NCBI GenBank assembly: GCA_016838895.1
Contig: JAEKNU010000019.1
Coordinates: 1 to 64,000, forward strand
Origin: Chloroflexota bacterium
GTDB taxonomy: Bacteria > Chloroflexota > Anaerolineae > Anaerolineales > Anaerolineaceae
Length of the DNA stretch: 64,000 nt
Direction: 5' to 3'
The notes beneath the pieces are model-generated. The model was not told the origin of the DNA and did not search any database. It saw nothing but the letters and a program-made list of their open reading frames with translations. This document shows, in pieces, positions 54,164 to 61,458 of the stretch. The first letter of the stretch is position 1. Each line of letters starts with the position of its first letter. Made by a program: the position numbers and the translations under genes.

Positions 54164-54509
54164 GTTTACTGATGGCGTAAAGCCTGCTGAACGTAAAGTC
54201 CATCCGGTATGGAGAGGAATTGGATGTGTGTTAATGATCCTAAATCCCATCATGGCATATGCAGGCATGATTCTCTTGCTGCAACTAAACAGACAAAATG
54301 GTTGGTTTCGTATACCATATGATTTATATGTTGAAGGGAAAGACCCATTATTGCTTGTAAAAGGTCTGGTGTTTTTGGTTTTATTGTTTTTATTGTTCAG
54401 TGTTTATGCACTATTTTCCTTTTTAGTCCAGCGTATTGCTGGACCATCTAGGTTTGGCTTATACGATGTACCCCCGGTTATATATAAGGGAAAACGTTAT
54501 AAACGATAA
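54150..54509 (+). CDS. Small two-helix membrane protein within the hydroxylase operon
   Basis: A 119-aa protein of unknown family. It has two hydrophobic helices (about 24-44 and 70-95), a short loop between, and a basic C-terminal tail ending DVPPVIYKGKRYKR. The ATG at 54150 overlaps the upstream subunit gene by 14 nt with AAGGA before it, so the two are translationally coupled. It may anchor the enzyme at the membrane or connect it to an electron acceptor, but nothing in the sequence proves it. Confidence 0.7.
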   Translation: MGNYKFTDGVKPAERKVHPVWRGIGCVLMILNPIMAYAGMILLLQLNRQNGWFRIPYDLYVEGKDPLLLVKGLVFLVLLFLLFSVYALFSFLVQRIAGPSRFGLYDVPPVIYKGKRYKR

Positions 54510-54536
54510 GTCACATGTATTGCATTGGAGGATCGC

Positions 54537-56741
54537 ATGACAGAAATTGGAAAAGCATATTCCAGAATTGATGCTTTGGCAAAAGTTACTGGTACTGCAC
54601 ATTTTCCTGGAGATATAAAACTGAAGGATCAACTATATATGAAGATCCTTTTTTCGCAGCACCCACATGCAATTGTAAAAAGTATTGATATCAGTGCAGC
54701 AATGAAAATGTCCGGTGTCGTGGATATTTTAACGGCGGCGGATGTTCCGAATAATGAGTACGGCTTAATCATATTTGATCAGCCTGTGCTCTGTGGACCA
54801 GGCTCAAATAAAAAATATGGAGATAGGGTACGCTTCATAGCCGATCAAGTAGCGGCTGTTGTCGCTGAATCTGAGGAAATTGCATCAAAAGCCTGTGAAG
54901 TAATTCGTGTAGATTATGATGTATTGCCTTTTTTTGCTGATCCTCGAGAATCAATGCATAATACTGATGTTTTAATACATCCAGATAAAGAATCAAATGT
55001 CTTTTGCCATGACCGAATACGCCATGGGGAAATCGCAGAAGGATTCAAAAACGCGGATGTAATTATAGAAAGTACCTATGAAACGCCTGCACAGGAACAT
55101 GCGTTTTTGCAACCTGAAGCCGGTGTTGCATATATTGATGAAGAGGGCAGGGTTACTTTTGAGGCAAGCGGTCAATGGATTCATGAAGAAGCGGAGCAGG
55201 TTGCCCATGCATTGAATTTACCAATGGAGAAAGTGCGCTGTATTCACCCGGCAATCGGTGGTGCATTTGGTGGACGCGAAGATATCTCAATTCAAATTGT
55301 ATTGGCACTTGCGGCATATCGCCTGCATCAAAACGGAATTAACCGACCGGTAAAATTAATTTGGTCTCGCGAGGAATCTATCCGTGGGCATCATAAACGT
55401 CATCCGTTCTTCATCAAGACCAAATGGGGGGCCACAAAAGATGGCAAAGTAATCGCTGCAGAAGTTGAAATGATTCAGGACGGTGGCGCCTATGCATATA
55501 CCTCTACAAAGGTCCTTGGGAATGCAACGCTCATGTGTACTGGTCCGTATGAAATACCTAATGTAGCTGTTGACACCTATTCAGTATATACAAACAACAT
55601 TCCAAATGGAGCTTTTCGTGGATTTGGTGGTCCACAGGGTGCATTTGTTGCAGAACAGCAAATGAATAAACTTGCAGAAGCATTAAATATGGATCCAATT
55701 TCTATACGATTAAAAAACTGCTTCCATGATGGTTCAATCCTATCCGTTGGCTCAGAAATTCCAAAAGGCGTTTCCATTGAAAAAGTTATCCGCACATGTG
55801 CAATGGCAGCGGGCTGGAAAGAAGACAAAGAATCTTGGAAGAATAATCTCCTGGATAAAAAAAACACCGGTACAACAAAATTGGGTTTAGGCTTTGCCTG
55901 TGCCTATAAGAATGTTGGGTTTTCATTTGGAGCACCTGAACAGTGCTTCGCAATAATTGAGTTACATGGCAGCGAAAAGATTGAAAAAGTGATATTACGA
56001 CACGCTGGTGCAGAAGTTGGTCAGGGTTCTCACACTGCTTTCCGTCAAATGGCAGCTGATGCAGTAGGTGTATCAGTAGATATTGTTGAGCTACTTGCCG
56101 CAGATACAGCTACATCAAAGAATTCTGGAAGTGTTTCTGCCTCTCGTATGACATTCATGGCCGGAAATTCCATAATCGGAGCCGGAAAAGCCGCTCTTGA
56201 AAAATGGAGCAATGAAGAAAGACCTGCTATAGCTGAATATGAATACAATCCACCAAAGACCACACCCTATGATCCGGAAACAGGACAGTGCAATCCGAAC
56301 TTCTCTTATGGCTATGTTGCAGAATCAGTGGAAATAGAAGTAAATATTGAAACTGGGCACATAGAAATCAAAAACGTCATTGTTGCAGATGATGTCGGTA
56401 AAGCAATAAATCCTAAACTGGTTGTTGGCCAGATTGAAGGCTGCATCATTCAGGCAACTGGATATGCTGTTTTGGAGAATTTTATTCAGAAAAATTGTAT
56501 TCCCTTAACCGACAGATTATCTACATATCTAATCCCTACCGTATTGGATATTCCGGATTCAGTTCAATCCATCATCGTTGAGGAGCCGGATCCAATCGGT
56601 CCATGGGGTGCCAGAGGCATGGCAGAGATGCCTTATTTGCCATATGCTGCAGCGGTAACAGATGCAGTTCATCAGGCAACAAATAAATGGCATGATGTTT
56701 TTCCACTTACACCTGAAAGAATTGTAATGAAAATGAAATAG
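54537..56741 (+). CDS. Molybdopterin subunit of xanthine-dehydrogenase-type hydroxylase
   Basis: A 734-aa catalytic subunit. The first domain (1-120) has the ald/xan a/b hammerhead fold (RIDALAKVTGTAHFPGDI). Cofactor-binding segments include GGAFGGREDI near 245, GAFRGFGGPQGAF near 360, EVGQGSHTAFRQMAADA near 495 and the C-terminal GARGMAEMP near 700 with the catalytic glutamate. It hydroxylates an N-heterocycle or aldehyde; a purine is likely given SsnA. GGAGG lies 5 nt before the ATG. The sequence cannot show whether the cofactor carries selenium. Confidence 0.92.
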   Translation: MTEIGKAYSRIDALAKVTGTAHFPGDIKLKDQLYMKILFSQHPHAIVKSIDISAAMKMSGVVDILTAADVPNNEYGLIIFDQPVLCGPGSNKKYGDRVRFIADQVAAVVAESEEIASKACEVIRVDYDVLPFFADPRESMHNTDVLIHPDKESNVFCHDRIRHGEIAEGFKNADVIIESTYETPAQEHAFLQPEAGVAYIDEEGRVTFEASGQWIHEEAEQVAHALNLPMEKVRCIHPAIGGAFGGREDISIQIVLALAAYRLHQNGINRPVKLIWSREESIRGHHKRHPFFIKTKWGATKDGKVIAAEVEMIQDGGAYAYTSTKVLGNATLMCTGPYEIPNVAVDTYSVYTNNIPNGAFRGFGGPQGAFVAEQQMNKLAEALNMDPISIRLKNCFHDGSILSVGSEIPKGVSIEKVIRTCAMAAGWKEDKESWKNNLLDKKNTGTTKLGLGFACAYKNVGFSFGAPEQCFAIIELHGSEKIEKVILRHAGAEVGQGSHTAFRQMAADAVGVSVDIVELLAADTATSKNSGSVSASRMTFMAGNSIIGAGKAALEKWSNEERPAIAEYEYNPPKTTPYDPETGQCNPNFSYGYVAESVEIEVNIETGHIEIKNVIVADDVGKAINPKLVVGQIEGCIIQATGYAVLENFIQKNCIPLTDRLSTYLIPTVLDIPDSVQSIIVEEPDPIGPWGARGMAEMPYLPYAAAVTDAVHQATNKWHDVFPLTPERIVMKMK

Positions 56742-56764
56742 GTGAAATAGATTGTCTTTGATTC

Positions 56765-56794
56765 AATCCTGGGACAGAATTTCGTTCCAGGATT
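56765..56794 (+). terminator. Hairpin between molybdopterin subunit and YqeC-MocA
   Basis: An 11-bp stem (AATCCTGGGAC 56765-56775, GTTCCAGGATT 56784-56794, one G-T pair) with an 8-nt loop. Only a weak ATTGTT follows, so it may be a partial terminator or attenuator that lowers expression of the last gene. Confidence 0.5.
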
Positions 56795-56809
56795 ATTGTT
56801 AATAAGCAT

Positions 56810-58156
56810 ATGAATATACTACAGGCCTTAAGGTTAAAAAAGAATATAAAGCTCGCCGCTGTTGGTGCAGGTGGAAAGTCAAGTTTTTTGTTTGATCTTG
56901 GCTACCAGTTGCCGGGCAAAGTCATTATTTCAACCACGACGCATATTTCGATTGAACAATCCCGTATGGGTGACATACACATCGTCGAAAATGATCCAAT
57001 GCTATTTGATAAGATTCGGCTGGCAGAAGACAATGCAGTCATTGTGATAACAGGCTCGTATTTTGAAGTAGAACGCGTAAATGGACCTTCAAACGAAGTG
57101 TTAGAACGAATCAGCCGGTTTTGTGATGATAATGATTGTTCTGTTCTTCTGGAAGCAGATGGTTCGAAGAAATTACCATTAAAAGCACATGGAGAGAATG
57201 AACCAGTTGTACCGAGTTGGATCAATGTGGTTGTCCATGTTGTGGGATGTAGTGCATTTAATCAACTTGTTGGATCAGATACCATTTTCCGATTGGAAAA
57301 ATATTGTCAGTTAACAAACCAGATACCAGGTGAAATAATTTCAGTTCCTGCAGTGTGCAGGTTATTGAATCATGCAGAAGGGGGATTGAAGCATATCCGT
57401 GCAGCCCAAAACTCGATTATCCTTTTTAATCAATTGGATCAGATTACACCAGGTGTATTGTCCGAGATTGAACAGTATATACCGGATTTGCTTACATGCC
57501 ATAATCAAGTATTGTTCGGGACAACATCCAATAGTCCAAAAGAAATCAATGAGATTCGATATTGTTATGAAAATACTGCAGGCGTGATTTTGGCTGCGGG
57601 TGGCTCCAACAGATTGGGAACTCTAAAGCAATTATTAATAATTGGAAATGAATCCTTCTTGCGATTAACAATAAAGAAAGCAATAGACAGTCACTTGGCA
57701 CCAATTATTGTTGTTTTAGGCCATGAGTATGATCGATTAAACAAAGAAATTGAGGATTTGCCAATCACCATTGTCAACAATAATAATTGGCAAAAGGGAC
57801 AAAGTACATCAGTCATTGAAGGAAGCAAGCATTTGTCAGCATTTGCTCCCATTGGTGGGGCATTGTTCATGACCATCGATCAACCATTTTTGAATGAAGC
57901 TACGATTCAGAAAATTGTCAGATGTCATACATCCAATATTGGGAAATCAATTGTTCCGCGTTGTGATGGACAAAATGGCTCACCGGTTCTTATCGATGCT
58001 GATTCTTTTTCCGAAATCCGAAAAGTAAAAGGGGATAAAGGAGCTAGATCGATCTTGCATACTTTACCTCATACATATCTGGATATTCACAATTGCAAAG
58101 AATTATTAGACATTGATACAAAAGCCCAATATGATAAACACTTTGGATCTGAATAA
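56810..58156 (+). CDS. YqeC-MocA fusion for molybdenum cofactor maturation
   Basis: A 448-aa two-domain protein. Residues 1-245 match YqeC, the accessory ATPase-like protein of selenium-dependent molybdenum hydroxylases (P-loop AAVGAGGKSSFLF, STTTHISI, LLEADGSKKLPLKAHGENEP). Residues 255-448 match MocA, the CTP:molybdopterin cytidylyltransferase (AGVILAAGGSNRLGTLKQLL, FMTIDQPFL near 350, NGSPVLID). Usually these are separate genes. It ends 2 nt from the convergent ctp gene. No YqeB or SelD gene was seen in the window. Confidence 0.87.
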   Translation: MNILQALRLKKNIKLAAVGAGGKSSFLFDLGYQLPGKVIISTTTHISIEQSRMGDIHIVENDPMLFDKIRLAEDNAVIVITGSYFEVERVNGPSNEVLERISRFCDDNDCSVLLEADGSKKLPLKAHGENEPVVPSWINVVVHVVGCSAFNQLVGSDTIFRLEKYCQLTNQIPGEIISVPAVCRLLNHAEGGLKHIRAAQNSIILFNQLDQITPGVLSEIEQYIPDLLTCHNQVLFGTTSNSPKEINEIRYCYENTAGVILAAGGSNRLGTLKQLLIIGNESFLRLTIKKAIDSHLAPIIVVLGHEYDRLNKEIEDLPITIVNNNNWQKGQSTSVIEGSKHLSAFAPIGGALFMTIDQPFLNEATIQKIVRCHTSNIGKSIVPRCDGQNGSPVLIDADSFSEIRKVKGDKGARSILHTLPHTYLDIHNCKELLDIDTKAQYDKHFGSE

Positions 58157-58158
58157 AT

Positions 58159-59316
58159 CTATTGCAAGTCTTGCTCAATTATTTTCAAACAAGTATCAAT
58201 CGTGATCTGATCGTCTGCTAATTCAACATCGGGTAAAACACCATGTTCAGAAAAATCATAGCTTAATCCGGGGATATACCAGATCGCATTGGTGATATGT
58301 ACACTCGAACCATCCTCAAGATCAAAAACGAGCTGTACGGAATTCTTTCCATAAGTGGTAGTACCAATTACTTTTGCGCGTTGCTGTGCCTGTAGAGCGC
58401 CTGTTATGATCTCCGCTGAACTGGCAGTATTATGATTGACAAAGACGTATAAGGGAATCTCCTGGTAAGCGCCATCCTGAGGATATGTCAATAGAATATC
58501 TTGCTCTGGATCATGGAACTTTTTGCCAATAATATCTCCTCTTGGCAAAAACATACCCGCAATATTTACCCCAGCGTCAACATAACCACCTGAATTATCA
58601 CGCAAATCCAATACAACTGCTTCTGCATTTTGGGAAATTAGGGCATTTAATGCAGTTTCAATTTCCGCCGGTGTGCTGGCTGCAATAATTGTTACCTTAA
58701 TTACGCCGATTGGTATATTCTTTATGGGAAAGGAGTATGAGACAGAAGGAATGGAAAATTCCTGTCTGGTAACACTGAGTATTTCTGATTCTTCTATGTT
58801 CTGATGCAAAATTATTAATGTAACTTCGGTGTTGACTGGTCCGCGAATAGCTGAAATTACGTCATCCATTGTACTTTCAGGTAAAACAATGAAATCATCA
58901 ACTTGCAAAAGTACATCTGCATTCAACATTCCTGCTTGCTGGGCAGGAGAATCATCAACAGGATAAAGCAGAAATACATTCTCAGCATTTTTTTCAATTT
59001 GCGCGCCAATACCGCCAAATACGCCTTCCAAACGATCCATCTCTACTTCATGCACGGAAGGAGCAACAAATCTGGAATGAGGATCGGCAAAAGCTTGAAA
59101 TAAACCGCTAATCATGCCGTATTCCAATTGTGTGGCTTCATCATCGTCAGCCGGTGGTTTGTATGCGTAATCCTCTAAAAGTTTGTATGCTTGATGAAGA
59201 ATCGGTAACTGTGAATTGCTATGATCAATCCATGTTTTTGTACCCATACCAGCAGCAAACGAAATGCTGATAATCATTAATATAGAGAGAAATTGTAGAA
59301 ATTTACGACGTTTCAT
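58159..59316 (-). CDS. S41 C-terminal processing peptidase
   Basis: A 385-aa secreted or membrane-anchored protease. The N-terminal hydrophobic segment follows MKRRKFLQ. A helical part is followed by a PDZ domain (about 85-170, GIGAQIEKN, DSPAQQAGML). The S41 core has LDLRDNSGGYVDAG, the serine region NHNTASSAEIITGAL, and the lysine in GTTTYGKNSVQ, so the Ser-Lys dyad is present. The ATG at 59316 has no Shine-Dalgarno but TATAAT ends 7 nt before it. Confidence 0.9.
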   Translation of the reverse strand: MKRRKFLQFLSILMIISISFAAGMGTKTWIDHSNSQLPILHQAYKLLEDYAYKPPADDDEATQLEYGMISGLFQAFADPHSRFVAPSVHEVEMDRLEGVFGGIGAQIEKNAENVFLLYPVDDSPAQQAGMLNADVLLQVDDFIVLPESTMDDVISAIRGPVNTEVTLIILHQNIEESEILSVTRQEFSIPSVSYSFPIKNIPIGVIKVTIIAASTPAEIETALNALISQNAEAVVLDLRDNSGGYVDAGVNIAGMFLPRGDIIGKKFHDPEQDILLTYPQDGAYQEIPLYVFVNHNTASSAEIITGALQAQQRAKVIGTTTYGKNSVQLVFDLEDGSSVHITNAIWYIPGLSYDFSEHGVLPDVELADDQITIDTCLKIIEQDLQ

Positions 59317-59323
59317 GTTGCTG

Positions 59324-59329
59324 ATTATA
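59324..59329 (-). promoter_or_regulatory. -10 box for S41 peptidase gene
   Basis: TATAAT on the minus strand, 7 nt before the ATG at 59316, again consistent with a leaderless mRNA. The -35 region is not clear. Confidence 0.4.
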
Positions 59330-59391
59330 TAGGAAATTTGAATATAAGGTGTATAATTCACAAAATCATTGCTTACAACAGGATTTTACTT

Positions 59392-60249
59392 ATGGTATTA
59401 GCATCATGGAAAGCTGTTTATCAGAACGCAGCATATGTTTTATCAGCGATTGATGCCCAATGGGTTTTGCAGCATATTCAGAATAACGGGCATAGTGCGT
59501 ACACAACATTGCGAACGTTTAATAAGTCATATGTTTATCGGTTAAGTGAACATTTTAAACGACTTGAGTATTCTGCAAAGTTAATGGGCATTCACAGCCA
59601 ATACGATGAAGATGCACTTCGTCTGGCACTCCATCATATTCTGCTAGATTGCGTGGAGCGAGCTGATTATCTAATAAGAGTTTACTTCATGTTTGATGAA
59701 CCTTATGGCACAATCTATGTTCAAATTCATGAATTGACCACGCCTACAAAACAAGACTATTTTAATGGTGTTAAGTGTATGACTTGTACTTTACAACGCA
59801 ATTCACCAAAAGCTAAATTAACTCGGTTTATGAAAATGGCAGAAAAGATTCGTGATGGTTTTGCTGGGGATATCTATGAAGCGATCATGAAAACCGAGCA
59901 AGGTGAATTATTAGAAGGGATTAGTAGTAATTTTTATGTTGTAAAACTTTCGAAGGTATTTACCGCTGAACATGGTGTTTTGGGCGGGATTGTAAGGGGA
60001 TTAATTTTGGATGTGATGGACAAAGAGAAAATTCCCTATACTTTGGCATCTGTTTCAGACACTCAGATTAATGATTTTGAGGAAGCTTTTATTACCAGTT
60101 CTAGCAGAGGCGTTGTACCCGTGACAGAATTGGATGGTATCAAAATCGGAAATGGTAAACCTGGTCCTGTTACAAAAGCAATAATGGATGGATATACAGA
60201 ACAATTGCTACGGGAATTTGAGACTATTCTTCCTCAATCAAGCGATTAA
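59392..60249 (+). CDS. Class IV aminotransferase (branched-chain/4-amino-4-deoxychorismate lyase type)
   Basis: A 285-aa PLP enzyme. The features are EHFKRLEYSAKLMGI, the lysine region SPKAKLTRFMKMAEKI near 145-160, EGISSNFYVV near 180, and TSSSRGVVPV near 240. This fold covers branched-chain and D-amino-acid aminotransferases and PabC; the sequence does not settle which. The ATG at 59392 has AGGA 9 nt upstream. Its last 26 bp overlap the 3' end of the convergent mrfB-like gene. Confidence 0.85.
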   Translation: MVLASWKAVYQNAAYVLSAIDAQWVLQHIQNNGHSAYTTLRTFNKSYVYRLSEHFKRLEYSAKLMGIHSQYDEDALRLALHHILLDCVERADYLIRVYFMFDEPYGTIYVQIHELTTPTKQDYFNGVKCMTCTLQRNSPKAKLTRFMKMAEKIRDGFAGDIYEAIMKTEQGELLEGISSNFYVVKLSKVFTAEHGVLGGIVRGLILDVMDKEKIPYTLASVSDTQINDFEEAFITSSSRGVVPVTELDGIKIGNGKPGPVTKAIMDGYTEQLLREFETILPQSSD

Positions 60250-61447
60250 GTCTTTGTATTCTATGATTTATTTCCTCATGAAAAGTATAATTTGTCGGTA
60301 ATTGCGTCTTGCATAGCGTTTGTGCTACCATGGTGTAGGCTAATGCGGGTTTATATTCTTTGTGGGTATGTTCGTATAATTTAGCTAATTCAATATATGC
60401 AAATATATTGCCGTTATCGGCGGCTAATTGCCAATAGGGGGCAGCATCAAAAATACTATTTTGTTGTTTCAATCGAATACCGATCATTAAAGCAGTTTTT
60501 GCATATTCTTCTTGTAAGTTATCATCAATCGGCATTTCATCGAAAACAGCCCTGGCGATCTCGATATTTCCAAAATCCAGAAAAAACCGAATTAGTGATA
60601 ATTTTACAGCGAAGGGTATATTTTCTGCTTCGCGATTTGTGAAAGATTCTAATAGCAGATTGATGTGTTGATATAAAGCTGCTAAAGAGACAATATCAAT
60701 CTCATTATGATACAGGACACGCTTTATGGGTTCAGAATCATGATTTTGCAGGAAATCAGTGTATATTTCTGGCACCATCCAGCCAGGGACTTCGATTTCA
60801 TCGCGAGTGAGATGTAATATTTCTTTTTCTACCACACCAAGATTTCTTTCTGGGAGCAATAATTTATAAATCTTGCGGGTGATATGAAGTAAATCAGCAT
60901 GGGCATATGGCTCAAATGGACTATCAATTCGATTGAGGATCATTCTGTTCCGCAGCAATGGAATATCAAAGGATTTTCCATTGTATGTGACAAAAACAGA
61001 GGTGTCTGTCATATCTTTTATTAACTGAGCCAACATCGCTGGCTCATTGGCGGGGGATTCTAAAAAGTATTGAATCAGTTTAAAACCCTGTTCCGTGAAC
61101 ATCCCAATACCGACCAAAAAAGCAAATGTACCGGTTCCGCTGGATAAACCGCTTGTTTCGGTATCTAAAAAAAGGTAGGCATTCGGGTTTACTGCATCCG
61201 AAAGTGATGCCCATGCCTGAAAAATATCATGTGTTTGGGGTGGATCGCATTTTTGATTACCATGTTGAAATGCTGGAGGAAAATATTTAACGATACGAAT
61301 AATGGGACCATAGATCGTTTCAATCTCTTCACCACCCAATTTTTCAGCCAGACCAGCGCATGCATTCGCATTTTGTGGATTGGGAGAAATATCCGAAGTT
61401 CCAACCGAAACCCCTAATGCCTTTAATCGATCCATTAAACTAGACAC
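60224..61447 (-). CDS. mrfB: YprB/MrfB-type 3'-5' exonuclease with helical repeats
   Basis: A 407-aa RNase-H-fold (DEDD) nuclease. Motif I is FLDTETSGLSSGTGTFAFLVG with Asp95 and Glu97, motif II YNGKSFDIPLLRNRM near 160, and the last acidic motif HNEIDIVSLAALYQH near 250. Residues 280-400 are TPR/Sel1-like helical repeats. In Bacillus subtilis the YprB homologue (MrfB) works with the helicase YprA (MrfA) in mitomycin-damage repair, and here the helicase gene lies 11 nt upstream. The start is GTG with AAGGAAG. Confidence 0.87.
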   Translation of the reverse strand: MSSLMDRLKALGVSVGTSDISPNPQNANACAGLAEKLGGEEIETIYGPIIRIVKYFPPAFQHGNQKCDPPQTHDIFQAWASLSDAVNPNAYLFLDTETSGLSSGTGTFAFLVGIGMFTEQGFKLIQYFLESPANEPAMLAQLIKDMTDTSVFVTYNGKSFDIPLLRNRMILNRIDSPFEPYAHADLLHITRKIYKLLLPERNLGVVEKEILHLTRDEIEVPGWMVPEIYTDFLQNHDSEPIKRVLYHNEIDIVSLAALYQHINLLLESFTNREAENIPFAVKLSLIRFFLDFGNIEIARAVFDEMPIDDNLQEEYAKTALMIGIRLKQQNSIFDAAPYWQLAADNGNIFAYIELAKLYEHTHKEYKPALAYTMVAQTLCKTQLPTNYTFHEEINHRIQRLNRLIEEE

Positions 61448-61458
61448 AATGATCTTCC

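Noticed and set aside
52730-58156. Possible selenocysteine codons in the hydroxylase genes
   Set aside because: All frames are open end to end with no internal TGA. In this enzyme class selenium is a labile cofactor ligand, not selenocysteine.
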